Shown here: piece by piece, positions 25,414 through 36,219 of the stretch
How positions within the stretch are numbered: position 1 is the first letter of the stretch
How the letters are laid out: each line of letters opens with the position of its first letter
Source: Gp6-AA40 sp963742105
Lineage (GTDB): Bacteria > Acidobacteriota > Vicinamibacteria > Vicinamibacterales > UBA2999
DNA length: 64,000 nt
Reading direction: 5' to 3'
Assembly: GCA_963742105.1 (NCBI GenBank)
Contig: CAVUKN010000005.1
Location: 558,001-622,000, forward strand
The notes under the pieces: generated by a model
What the model was told of the DNA's origin: nothing
Database searches by the model: none
The model's input: only the letters and a program-made list of their open reading frames with translations
Translations under genes and position numbers: made by a program

Positions 25414-26064
25414 CTACTTCTTCTGCTGCGCTTCGGCAGCCTTCTGCTGGCGTTCCTTCTCGCGGTCGGCCTTCGCCTGCAGCGCTGCGGTCTTGGCGGC
25501 GGCGTCGTTCGGATACCAGTACTCGAGATGGCAGTCCTCGCAGGCCATGTCGATATCCTCACCGAGCGCGAACACGGCGTCGGCGTCGCGCTTCTTCGCG
25601 GCGTCGTGCGTCTTGCGCGCCTGCTCCTGCAGGTTGGTGGCGTACATCAGCCATTTGCCCCGGTCGGCGTCGATCTTCGCCTGGATCTCGGCGGGCGTCA
25701 GTTCGGGAGCGTCCGGACCTTCCGACTTCGTCTTGTCACCCGGGTTGGCCGCAATGCGTCCCGGCATTTTCAGCAGGTTCGCGGCTTCCGCCAGCATCAA
25801 CGCGTTGCTCTCGACCGTCTTCCACTCCTCGTCGGTTTGCGGCCGCTTCTCGTTCACACCGGCGGCGGTAATGTCGGTGGCGACGGCGTCGAACAGCACG
25901 TCCGAAGACGGATCGACGATGCCCTCCATGATGTCGTGAACAGTGCCGATCAGTTGGTAGTCCGACGTCGGCTGGGCCGCGGGTGCCTTGCTGCACTGGG
26001 CGAGCGAAAACGCGCTCGTCGCCATCAACAGGATAGCCGCGGATGGAATCAGCAGTCTGCTCAT
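25414..26064 (-). CDS. Mono-haem c-type cytochrome-like secreted protein
   Basis: This encodes 216 residues. Signal peptide with a possible lipobox (AILLMATSAFSLAQC). The rest is helical with a single haem motif CEDCH near the C-terminus (DIDMACEDCHLEYWYP), the layout of cytochrome c-prime-like proteins, and a charged Lys/Ala/Gln tail (EKERQQKAAEAQQKK). It is likely a lipid-anchored or periplasmic electron-transfer protein. The cupredoxin-like gene follows in the same direction after a repeat. It diverges from the histidine kinase gene across about 90 bp. Confidence 0.75.
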   Translation of the reverse strand: MSRLLIPSAAILLMATSAFSLAQCSKAPAAQPTSDYQLIGTVHDIMEGIVDPSSDVLFDAVATDITAAGVNEKRPQTDEEWKTVESNALMLAEAANLLKMPGRIAANPGDKTKSEGPDAPELTPAEIQAKIDADRGKWLMYATNLQEQARKTHDAAKKRDADAVFALGEDIDMACEDCHLEYWYPNDAAAKTAALQAKADREKERQQKAAEAQQKK

Positions 26065-26151
26065 GAGGTCTCCTTGAGGCGCCAGTCTAGCGGAAAGGGA
26101 AAACGGTGTACCCCTGAAGAGTTTCTGAATTCTTCGTCATAATCGCGGCGC

Positions 26152-27505
26152 GTGCCCACTCGCACCCCACGCTCGCCCGCGTCGGCCTTGCTGCTGGGTC
26201 TGCTGCTCACCCTTGCTGTCGTCGTCGCCTGCGCGTGGTACGTCACCGGGCAGATTGCGGGACTGCGCGAGCGGCAATCGAACCTGGCCGATCGGAATCG
26301 GCTGGAGTCGCTGCAATTGCTGCGAATTCAGGACGACCTGAACCAGCTGGGGCTGGCGATGCGCGACATGCTCGATCAGACCGACGCCTATCCGCTCGGG
26401 GCCTGGTCGTCACAGTTCGATCGCATTCGTGCCGATCTCGATGCCGCGCTCCACCGGCAGGCGGAAGTGGCGATCGCGCAGCGGACGCCTGAGCAGGCGA
26501 CCTACCTCGCACGATCGGTCGCCCAGTTCTGGGACGCGTCCGATCGAATCTTCGTGATGGCGGCCGGCGGCCGCGAGACGGAGGCGCGCGCCGAGATTCA
26601 GCTGTCGCTGCAGGCGCGGCAGGCGGCGCTCAGCACGGCGGTGGCGCGGCTGTTGATTCAGAACAACGCGACCGATGAGCGCGCCGCGCAGCAGGTCCGG
26701 GCCATCTACGATCGCGTCCAGCAGCGCGTCTACGGCTTCCTCGCGGTGTCCTTGCTGATCATCATGGCCACCGGCCTGTATGTGATCCGCAGCAATCGCC
26801 GCGTCTTCGCGCAGGTGGCTGCGCTTGCCGACGACCGTCGCGACCTGGCGCGTCAGTTGATCACCGCCCGCGAATCGACGCTGCGGGAAATTTCACGCGA
26901 GCTCCACGACGAGTTCGGGCAGTTGCTCACCGCGATGGGGTCGATGCTGACGCGCGCCGGCCGCCGCCTCGCCGAAGGATCGGCGCTGAAGAGTGATCTC
27001 CGGGAGATCAACGAGATCGCCCAGTCGGCGCTCGACCACGTCCGCGCGCTCGTCACAGACGCTCCACCCGTCGATCCTCGAAGAGCTCGGTCTCGAGAGC
27101 GCGATCGAATCCTATCTCGCTGGTGTCGAACGTCAGATTGGTGTCCGCGTGACGTATACGCGCACCGGCACGTTGCCGCCCCTCGATCCCGCCGTCAGCA
27201 TTCAGGTGTATCGAGTGTTGCAGGAGGCACTGACCAACGTTGCGCGGCATGCCCGCACCGATGCCGCCACCGTGCAGTTGCGCAGCCTCGCCGGATGGCT
27301 CGAGCTGATCGTCGACGACGCGGGAGGCGGGATCGCTGCTGCCGATGGCGTGGCGGGATCACCGCAACTGGCTCGCGGATCGCGCCCGACTACCGGCATC
27401 ACCGGCATGCGCGAGCGCGCCGCTCTCGTCGACGGGACGCTCGATATCGAGACGTCGCCGGCGGGCGGCACTCGCATCCGTCTCCGGGTTCCGCTTCATG
27501 ATTAG
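26152..27505 (+). CDS. Sensor histidine kinase (NarX/UhpB-type), one frameshift
   Basis: GTG start. About 450 residues once one extra base near 27052 is removed. The N-terminal part has two membrane helices (ASALLLGLLLTLAVVVACAWYV and GFLAVSLLIIMATGLYV) around a helical periplasmic sensor. The HisKA_3 dimerisation region has the phospho-acceptor His (EISRELHDEFGQLLTAMG). The HATPase part follows (SQTLHPSILEELGL, VLQEALTNVARHA, GITGMRERA). It overlaps the response regulator by 8 bp (ATGATTAG), so the two should be translationally coupled. Together with the FG-GAP gene this makes a three-gene overlapping operon. Confidence 0.88.
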
Positions 27506-28115
27506 CGTTCTGCTGGCCGACGATCATCACCTGGTCCGGCGCGGTTTCCGTCGGATGCTCGAGGACGATCCCGACATTCGCGTCGTCGCCGAAGCATCGG
27601 ACGGCAACGAAGCGGTGCGGCTGGCGGCGGAGACGCGGCCTGACGTTGTCGTGATGGATGCCGCGATGCCCGGTGGAGGCGGCATTGCGGCAACGCGCGC
27701 GATCCTCGAGCGGCTCCCTGAGACTTCCGTGCTGATGCTGAGCATGCACAGCGAGCAAACGGTCGTGCAGCAGGCCATGGCTGCCGGCGCGCGCGGATAT
27801 GTCCTCAAGAATGCAATTGATCTCGATCTCGCGTCGGCCGTCCGGCGTATCGCCGCCGGCGCGACGGTGCTCGACCCGGTGCTGGCGCAGCCGGCCACGT
27901 CCCCTGGTGAGCGGACGCGACTGACGCCGCGGGAGCTCGATGTTCTTCAGTTGATCTGCGACGGCCTGTCGAACAAACAGATCGCCGCGACGCTTCAGGT
28001 CAGCGTCAATACCGTGGGCGTGCACCGCGCCAACATCATGAACGCGCTCGGCATCCACAAGACGGCGGAACTGGTGGTCTACGCGCTGCAGAACGGCCTG
28101 GTGAATCCGTTGTGA
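27498..28115 (+). CDS. NarL/FixJ-family response regulator
   Basis: This encodes 205 residues from the ATG at 27498 that overlaps the kinase stop. The receiver domain contains the phospho-acceptor Asp (DVVVMDAAMPGGGG) and the conserved Lys (GYVLKNAID). The C-terminal LuxR-type HTH (LTPRELDVLQLICDGLSNKQIAATLQVSVNTVGVHRANIM) should bind DNA once phosphorylated. The stop overlaps the GTG of the next gene (GTGA), so kinase, regulator and FG-GAP protein share one message. Confidence 0.93.
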   Translation: MISVLLADDHHLVRRGFRRMLEDDPDIRVVAEASDGNEAVRLAAETRPDVVVMDAAMPGGGGIAATRAILERLPETSVLMLSMHSEQTVVQQAMAAGARGYVLKNAIDLDLASAVRRIAAGATVLDPVLAQPATSPGERTRLTPRELDVLQLICDGLSNKQIAATLQVSVNTVGVHRANIMNALGIHKTAELVVYALQNGLVNPL

Positions 28116-29798
28116 ACCGGCGGACGTTTCTCACCGGCCTGGCTGCCAGCGCCGGGCAGTGGCGAGCGGTCGGCGACAGCGCCGCCGCCGAGCTGCCATT
28201 CCAGCTCACCGACGTCACCGCGGCGGCCGGTATCGCCTTCCGTCACAACACCGGCGGCTACGGCGGCAAGCTGCTGCCGGAAACACTGGGTGCCGGCTGT
28301 GCGTTCCTCGACTACGACGCCGACGGGTGGCAGGACATTCTGCTGGTCAACGGCATGGACTGGCCGGGCCACAAGCGCCAGCGCTCGACGCTGCGGCTGT
28401 ATCGCAACAACCGGAACGGAACGTTCACCGACGTCACCCGGGCGGCCGGCCTCGACGTCGAGATGTACGGCATGGGCGTCGCCGTCGGCGATTACAACAA
28501 CGACGGCTTCCCCGATCTGCTGATCACCTGCGTTGGGCAGAACCGCCTGTTTCGGAATACCGGCCGGGGCACGTTCATCGACGTGACGAACGGCAGCGGG
28601 CTCGACAGACGCACCGCGTTCAGCACGTCTGCGCTCTGGTTCGATTTCGATCGCGACGGCCTGCTCGACCTGTTCGTCTGCAACTACGTCAAGTGGTCAC
28701 CGGACCACGACGTGTTCTGCAGCCTCGACGGCAAGGCCAAGTCGTACTGCACGCCGGAGGCGTATCGTGGCGAGACGTGCTGGCTGTTCCGGAACCGCGG
28801 CAACGGCACCTTCGAGGACGTGACGGCCACCTGCGGGATCTTCGACTCCAGCTCGAAATCGCTCGGCGTCGCGATGATCGACGATGACCAGGATGGGTGG
28901 ATCGATCTGGTCGTCGCCAACGATACGCAGCCGAACAAGCTGTATCGCAACCTCCGGAACGGCCGGTTTCGTGACGTTGCGCTGCCCGGCGGGAGTTGCG
29001 TTGAGCCGGGACGGTGCCGCGCGCGCCGGCATGGGTATCGATGTCGGCGACTTTGCGAACACTGGCCGTCCCGGTATCGCCATCACCAACTTCGACAACG
29101 AGATGATCGGGCTCTATCGATGGCAGGGCCCGGGATTGTTCGAGGACATCGCAACCCGTTCGGGAGTGGGTTCTCCCTCCCGCAGCCGCCTGGGATTCGG
29201 CTGTGTCTTCGCCGATCTGGACCTCGACGGCGCCCTCGATCTCATCGTCGCCAACGGTCACATCGATGACACGGTGCGTAACATCCGCGGCAACGTCGGG
29301 TACGCGCAGCCTCCGCTCATGTTCCTGAACGACGGGAAGGGCCGTTTTCGGGAGAGTGCTGTTGATGCTGGGCCGGAATTCGCGCGTCCTCGGGTGGGCC
29401 GCGGTCTTGCCTGCGGCGACTTCGATCGCGATGGGGACGTGGACCTGCTGATGACGACCAACGGCGGCGGGGCAGTGCTGTTTCGAAACGATCAGCGCGC
29501 GGGCAATCGCAGCCTTCGCTTTCGTTTGATCGGCACCAGGTCGAATCGGGATGCCATCGGTGCCACCGTTCGCGTTGAGCACGGAGGGATTTCACAGACC
29601 CGGATGGTGAAGAGTGGTTCGAGCTACCTGTCGCAATCGGAACTGCCGGTGACGTTCGGAGTCGGTCGTCGCGACCAGATCGATCGGGTGGTCGTCAGCT
29701 GGCCGAGCGGCGCCACCCAGGAATTCCGCGCGATCCGGACTGGCCAGGAATGGATCATCGAAGAGGGAGGCACTCCGAAGTCCGCGACCAGAGCCTAA
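28112..29798 (+). CDS. ASPIC/UnbV CRTAC1-family FG-GAP protein, Tat-exported, one frameshift
   Basis: GTG start overlapping the regulator. The N-terminus NRRTFLTGLAASAG is a twin-arginine-like signal. At least six FG-GAP repeats follow, each with a Ca-binding DxDxDG loop (FLDYDADGWQDILLV, VGDYNNDGFPDLLI, WFDFDRDGLLDLFV, MIDDDQDGWIDLVV, FADLDLDGALDLIV, CGDFDRDGDVDLLM). The C-terminal 'ASPIC/UnbV' part ends in the WPSGATQEF motif. An extra C in the CCC run at 28985-28987 breaks the frame between repeats. The corrected protein has about 560 residues. Probably a beta-propeller exported under control of the two-component system; its ligand is unknown. Confidence 0.88.
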
Positions 29799-29871
29799 TG
29801 GTTCTGTACTATTCCACTCGCCGCACGCAGTAGCGTACAGTTTTCCTCCTCCCGACATGTTCCTATTGCTT

Positions 29872-32814
29872 ATGAAACGCCGCTTGTCCGTCCTCGGTGT
29901 GCTCATCACGCTGTCCTTTGCCGTTGCCGCGGCTGCCCAGCCTGCAACCGTGCGCTTGAGCGGACGCGTCACGGACCCGCAGCAGGCGCCCGTCGCCGGC
30001 GCCGCAATCAGCGCGCGCAACCTTGCGACCGCACTTGAAACGACCACAACCAGCGGCACTGACGGTCGATTTGCGCTACCGAGCCTGCCACCGGGTGTGT
30101 ACGACGTGGAGGTGAAGGTCGATGGTTTCTCGACCTTCCGCGTCGAGCGGCTGGTGCTGGCGGTCGCGCAGGATCGTGAGCTCGACGTCCCGCTCACGCT
30201 TCGCGCGGTGCAGGAGACGGTCGTCGTCGCCGAGCCTGGCCGCGTCGTCACCACCACTGTAGACGGCGTTGTCGACGCGGCCCGAATCGAGTCGTTGCCG
30301 CTCAACGGTCGCAACTTCCTCGAACTGTCGCTGCTCGTGCCCGGCAATCAGCCGACACCGACTTTCGATCCGACGAAGACCAACAGCGTGCTGATTTCGT
30401 CGGCCGGCCAGCTCGGTCGCGGCGGCAACATCAGCATCGACGCGCAGGACAACAACGACGACGTGGTCGGCGGCCCGCTCATGAACCTGCCGATCGAAGC
30501 AGTGCAGGAATTCCAGATCGCCACCAACCGGTTCGGAGCGGAGCTTGGGCGGTCGGCGTCGTCCGCCATCAACGTGGTGACGCGTTCCGGGAGCAACCGC
30601 TGCGCGGCAGCGCGTCGCTGTTCGCACGCGAGGACTCCTGGACGGCGCGCCCCGCGACGCTCGACCAGGCATCGCCGTCGCAGCCATTCGATCGGCAGCA
30701 GGTGTCCGGCTCCATTGGCGGGCCGCTTGTGCGCGACAAGGCGTTCTGGTTTGCCGCGGGTGAATTCCGCAACCAGGATGGCGCGGTGCTGGTCGGCAGG
30801 CGTGACACGGCGACGCGAACTATCCCGACATCCTTCGCGCCGGCGCCGCTCGACGATGGGCTCTGGCTCCTGCGGAGCGATATCAGCATTGGTGCCAACC
30901 GGTTCATGGTGCGCTATGCCGGCGAGCAGGCCACCGACACGGCCGCCAGTGCCGTAGAGCGGGCGATCGGGTCCGAGACGCAGCGGCAGACCGCAAAGAA
31001 CCGTTACCACGGCGTGCTCGGTTCGTGGACGCGCAGCGGATCGACGGCTGTCAACGACCTGCAGGTGAGCGTCAGCACGTACCACAACGACACGAAGCCG
31101 GTGGCGACGCTCCCGCAATACACGTTTCCGAGCATTCAGGACGGTGCGTCGTTCCGGATGCCGCAGGAGACGGATCAAACCCGCCTGCAGGTTTCCGAGA
31201 ACGCGTCGTTCGTCCGTGGGGCGCACACGCTTGGAGTCGGCGGCACGATCGAACGCATCGACGCGCTGTTCAACCTTGGCGTGTTCCAGCAGGGCCGCAT
31301 CGAGCTGATCGAGGATTTCCCGTCGTTCGATCACAATGGCGACGGCCGCATCGACGACAACGATCTGTTGTTCGCGGTCACGCTCCGCAGCGGTCATCCC
31401 GATCAGCCGCTCGTCCAGCCGGACGCCGACAACGTACACGTGGCGGGATACGTCCAGGACGACTGGCGCGGTGTCCGACCATCTCCGCCTGAATTTCGGC
31501 TTGCGCTACGAGATGGATACCGAGGTCAACAATCAGAGCCGGTTCGACGAGTTGAACCCGATCGTCCTGCCGTTCGTGGACGGCGAGCGCGAGCGAGACC
31601 TGAACAACGTCGCGCCGCGCGTCGGGTTTGCCTGGAGCCTGCCGACCGCGAGCCGCCTGACGATCCGCGGCGGCTACGGGATCTACTACGACCGGATCGT
31701 GCTCGAGGTCCAGTCGCTGGAGCGCGGGCTCGACGGCCGCTCCCTTCCTATCGAAGTCCGGGCCGGCAACGTGTTGTTCCTCGATCCCGCAACCGGCCGG
31801 TTTCCCCCGTTTGCGCCGACGTTGAGCAACCCGTTCACCGGCTTCATCCTCCCTGGCGCGGGCGCGTCGGGCATCAACATCATCGACTCACACCTGCAGA
31901 GTCCGAAGGTGCAGCAATTTCACCTCGGCGCTGAGTGGGTCTTTCCGCGACTGCGCGTCCGCGTCGACGGCCTGCACGATGACGGCAGCGATTTCCTGAT
32001 TGGCCGTACCGTCGGTGAGGTCTTCAACCCGGTCGTCGGCGGGCCTGATCGCGTGGTGAACATCGAGTCGAGCGCCAGGACGAAGTACGACGCGCTGCTC
32101 GTCTCGATGGAGCACGACGGGCTCGCGCTACACGCTGAACACCGCCTACACGCTGTCGAAGGCCTTCAATTACGCCAACGACGATCAGATCCCGTTCCTC
32201 GGCGGTCCCGATCGATCCCAACGATCTGGCGCGCGAGAACGGGCCCACGCCCAACGACCGCCGTCACCGTGTCGTCGTCTCCGGGCTCTACCGCGTGCCA
32301 GGCGGCGTCAACGTGTCGGGCCTGTGGACGATGTCGTCGCAGGTGCCGATGGACATCATGATGCCGGACGGCTCGACACGGATTCCGACGATTCAGCGCA
32401 ACGCCGGCGCCCGCCAGTTCAAGACGCCGGCCGAACTGAATGCGTTCATCACCGCGACCAACGCGTCCGGCGGGATCAACGGCGTGAAACTGCCGCTCGT
32501 CTCCGATACCGCACGCTTCAGCGACGGCTTCAGCTCCATCGATCTCCGCGTGTCACGTCCGTTGACCCTCGGCGGCGCGCGCATCGAACCGATGATCGAG
32601 GTGTTCAACCTGTTGAACACCGAGAACATCCTCGGGACCACCAATACGAACTACTCCGGTTTCGCCAATGTGCTGGTGCGCGACTCGGAAGATCCGGCCA
32701 ATGCCCGGCTACCTGAGGTCGAGCCGGTTCGGCACGCCGGTGACGACCGCCGGTGGCGTGTTCGGCTCCGGCGGGCCGCGCGCGATGCAGCTGGGGGTGC
32801 GAGTGACGTTCTAG
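29872..32814 (+). CDS. TonB-dependent receptor with carboxypeptidase-regulatory N-terminal domain, five frameshifts
   Basis: The start at 29872 gives MKRRLSVLGVLITLSFAVAAAAQ; an in-frame ATG at 29857 is less likely. Next are a CarbopepD_reg-like domain (VRLSGRVTDPQQAPVAGAAISA), the plug (RIESLPLNGRNFLELSLLVPGNQPT) and an Oar-like beta-barrel ending in MQLGVRVTF. Five indels break the frame: one missing base near 30596 and extra bases near 31470, 32127, 32207-32209 (CCC run) and 32705. Corrected length is about 980 residues. Such receptors import carbohydrate or other polymers with TonB energy. It follows the CRTAC1 operon closely, which suggests a shared target. Confidence 0.85.
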
Positions 32815-32903
32815 GAATCAGGAATCAGGGTTCAGGAATCACGAACCAGGAATCAGGAACCAGGAACCACGAATCACAACTCACAACTTACAACTCACAA
32901 ATC
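32814..32903. repeat. AATCAGG/AACCAGG heptanucleotide array
   Basis: The array starts at the last base of the receptor stop codon and runs to the GTG of the permease, passing through AATCAGG, AACCAGG and ACAACTC variants. It is the only DNA between the two genes. Confidence 0.8.
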
Positions 32904-32906
32904 GAA

Positions 32907-34191
32907 GTGACCAACACGCGTCTACTCGGCCCCTGGGGCGCGACGGCGATGATCGTCGCGGAGGTGGTCGGCGTCGGGATCTTTCTCACCCCTGCCGCGA
33001 TGATGCGTGCGCTCGGCACGCATCGAACGCGCGCTGGTGCTCTGGGGCGCCATGGCCGCGCTGACGTTTGCCGGCGCGCTCTGCTACGCCGAGCTCGTCG
33101 ACGCGTTTTCCTCGCGCTGGCGGCACCTACGTCTACCTCGAAGAAGCGTTCGGCCGACGTTGCGCCTTCGTCTACGGCTGGATGTCGCTGCTCGTGATGG
33201 ATCCCGGGCTGACCGCGGCGCTCGGCATTGGTGGTGCTCAGTACCTGATTGTTGTCACCGGTGCATCGCCGACGTGGCAGATCGCCATCGCGATCGGACT
33301 GATCGTCGGCTTCGCATCGCTGACGCTGCTGGGGATTCGCGTCAGCGCGCGCGTGCTGCGGTGGACGGCTGCCGCCAAGCTGGCGGCCGTCGGCCTGTTC
33401 GTCGGGATCGGCGATCGTTCAGTGGATAGGCAATCCACCGTCGCAGATCGCGGTTGCCGTCCCGTTGACGCCGGCGGTGGTGGCGCCGGCGGTGATCGCA
33501 GCGTTCTTCGCGTTCGGCGGGTGGTGGGATCTCGGGCGCATGAGCGAGGAAGTGGAGACGCCATCGCGGACGCTGCCGCGCGCCATGCTGGGAGGCGTCG
33601 CGCTGGTGGCGGCGATCTACGTCCTGATCAGCGTGGCGCTGATCCTCGGCGGATCGGCCGCTGGATCGGACGAGGCGCTCGTGACGCTTGCGGGCGCCCG
33701 CTTGTTTGGTGCCGCGGCTTCTCGCGTGCTCGCGGTGATCGTGGTCACAGCGGTTGCCGGGAGCCTCGCCGCGGTGATGCTCGGCGCGCCGCGCGTGTAC
33801 CTCGCGATGGCGCGCGACGATCTGTTCCCCGCGCGCGTGCTGCGATTCGACGAGCGTCGCGGCGTCGCCGTCGGTGCCACGCTGATCCAGGCGTCGCTGG
33901 CGAGCGTGCTGGCGGCTGCTCGGCAGCTTCAACCAGATTCTCGGGTTCTTCGTGCCAGGCGCCGTGTTCTTCCTGGGGCTGTCAGCGGCCGCGGTGCTCG
34001 TCCTGCCGCGAGCGGTCGACGATCCGCGCATCTTCCGGGCCCCGCTGCACCCGCTGCCGATTCTCTTCTTCCTCGTGCTGATCGTCGCGATGATCGTGCT
34101 GTTCGCCGCCGGTCAACCGAGAGAAACCGCGATCGGCGCCGCCATCATCGCGCTCGGCCTGCCCGTCTCGTATCTGGTGATCCGCCGCTGA
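32907..34191 (+). CDS. APC-superfamily amino-acid permease, four frameshifts
   Basis: GTG start. The first segment GPWGATAMIVAEVVGVGIFLTPAAMM is the usual TM1 of LAT/APA-type transporters, with the GVGIF unwound-helix motif. Further segments are in three other frames: ALTFAGALCYAEL, PRAGGTYVYLEEAFG, VVAPAVIAAFFAFGGWWDLG, VLGGVALVAAIYVLISVALI, SVALGAPRVYLAMA-like, and a C-terminal pair ending GLPVSYLVIRR. Four +1 shifts lie near 33022, 33106 (T run), 33410 and 33918. The corrected protein has about 427 residues and 12 membrane helices. It probably imports amino acids or peptide breakdown products. Confidence 0.8.
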
Positions 34192-34199
34192 TTCCGCCG

Positions 34200-34272
34200 T
34201 GAACCACGAAGCGCACGAAGGTCACGAAGGTAGACGAAAGCGTCTGTCTGTTCCTGGTGTCCTTCGTGGTTG
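34200..34272. repeat. CACGAAGG-type inverted repeat element
   Basis: Left units ACCACGAAGCGCACGAAGGTCACGAAGG (34203-34230) face the complement CCTTCGTGGTT (34260-34270). It lies between the convergent permease and PQQ dehydrogenase genes. Confidence 0.75.
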
Positions 34273-34306
34273 GTCGCTTTTCTAGGCGTCCTCAGCGAGG
34301 TGCGAT

Positions 34307-36050
34307 CTACGGGAGCGCAAAGACGTACATCCGCGGCTTGCGCTCGGTCTTGATCTCCGGCGTCATCCCGGCTGCGGCGTTGCCGACCAGCGACGTGCCG
34401 GTGCTGACGGCGACGTACTGTTTGCCGTTCGACCGAGTACGAGATCGGGTAGCCGCTGATCGAATCGGGCAACGTCGTCTGCCACAGCACCTTGCCGGTT
34501 TTGTCGTCGAGCGCCTGAAACTTTCCTTCGACGTCGCCGACAAAGATCAGTCCGCCGCCGGTGGCGACCAGCGGCATCATGCCGGCGCGCTGCTCGTGCT
34601 TCCAGGTGGTCTTGCCCGTTTCCGCCGAGATCGCCCAGACCGTCCCGACCTTGTCGGCGCCCGGCGCCATCACGTACTTCGTGGTCAGGCCGTAGACCTT
34701 GGACGGGTCGCGCTGGTCGGTGTTCGACACCGCGGTCATGCACATGTTCTGCAGCGGGTAGTACATCGTGTTGGTGATCGGACTGTAGGCGCCGGCCGGC
34801 CAGTTCTTGCCGCCGTTGGTGCCGGGGCAGACGAGCCGCTCGTCGCCGATCGCGTTGAACACCTGCTTCGGATCGACGGTGACTTCACCCGTCGCGCCGT
34901 CGATCTTCTGGACCACGTTCTGGAAGACGGTTGGACGCGCCCATAGGAACTCGCCGGTCTTGCGATCGAGCGTGTAGACGATCCCGGTCTTGCCGGGAAT
35001 CCCGGTGATTACCTTGCGCCGCTCGCCGGGTCTCACCTTCGGGTTGATCCAGGTCACCTCGCGCGGATCGGGCGCGATCGCGGTCTCGACCAGCAGGCGC
35101 TCGAACGGGTGATCGAGGTCCCAGTGATCGACGAGATGCTGGTAGTACCACACGATCTTGCCCGTGTCGGCGTCCAGGGCCAGCGTCGAGTTGTGGTACA
35201 GGTGCTTCTTGTCGTTGCCGCCCAGCGTGTATTTCGGTGCGGGAATGGTCACCGACGTGCCGATGATGACGAAGTTCAGTTCGGGGTCGTAGCTCGGTAC
35301 CATCCAGCTGCCGACGTGCCACCGCTGTTCGAGCGGAACGTTCCCCCACGTTTCGTCGCCAGGCTCTCCCGGCCGTGGAATGGTGCGTGTGCGCCACAGC
35401 TCCTTGCCGGTCTTCGCGTCGTGCGCGGTGATCACGCACGAATCGTTGCCGGCATCGGGCTGGCACTGGCGGCCCGTGAAGATCTTGCCGTTGGCGACCA
35501 GCGGTCCCGAACTGGCGCTGGCACGCTTCGTCGCCTCCAGCACCGGCGTCTCCCAGACGAGTTCACCCGTCCGCGCGTCGATCGCGTACATCTGGTTGTC
35601 CGCGCTGGCGTCGATGATGGTTGTTCCCCAGATGCCGATCGCGCGATTCGAGCCGCCGGCGCCGACGCCCTGCGGCAGCTTGCGTTTGTATTCCCAGATG
35701 CCGGCGCCGGTCCGCGCGTCGACAGCCTGGATGAAGTCGCCGCCGTTCGGGATGAACATCATCCCGCTGTGCACGAGGGGCGTCGCCTCGGCGCGGCCGG
35801 GCCCCATCTCGTGCGACCACACCTGCTTCAGCTGGACGACGTTGCCCCGGTTGATCTGATCGAGCGGGCTGTAACCCCAGCTGTCGAGAGTGCGGCGCCA
35901 CATCAGCCAGTCACCCGGTTCCGGTTTGGCCAGCATCGCGTCGGTGACCGGAGTAAATGGACGGGCGGCCGTCGATTGCGGAACCTGCGCGCCAACGATG
36001 GCGGCCACCAGCGCGGCCAGGCTTGCCACGGCAAACGTCAATCGCTTCAT
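34307..36050 (-). CDS. PQQ-dependent beta-propeller dehydrogenase, one frameshift near the end
   Basis: The start ATG at 36048-36050 gives a signal peptide (MKRLTFAVASLAALVAAIVGA). The propeller contains tryptophan-docking blades (DWLMWRRTLDSWGYSPLDQINRGNVVQLKQVWSHEMG, LVWETPVL, GKELWRTRTI, TGKIVWYYQHLVDHWDLD, GKTTWKHEQRAG, GKVLWQTTLPD). A C-rich segment (GRQCQPDAGNDSCVITAHD) could hold a disulphide. An extra base near 34440 shifts the frame; the corrected tail is NGKQYVAVSTGTSLVGNAAAGMTPEIK...MYVFALP, about 580 residues. Members oxidise alcohols or sugars with PQQ in the periplasm. There is no fused cytochrome domain and no PQQ synthesis gene in view. Confidence 0.85.
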
Positions 36051-36090
36051 CGGTCGCTCCTGTGGAGGTGTCGGCGGGCGAATGTTCGCA

Positions 36091-36158
36091 CAGAAACAGG
36101 GGGCAGGGCAGGGGAGAGGGGACGAACAGGGAACAGGGAACAGGGAACAGGAAACAGA
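36091..36158. repeat. GGGAACA heptanucleotide array
   Basis: At least four copies of GGGAACA (36125-36150), preceded by GGGGCAGGG-type variants. They lie between the divergent PQQ dehydrogenase and secreted-protein genes, in a region expected to hold both promoters. Confidence 0.75.
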
Positions 36159-36219
36159 GGCGATCGTGGACGGTGGGGGGAAGTAGAAAATCGCCAGCGA
36201 AAGAGAGAGGATCGCACGC

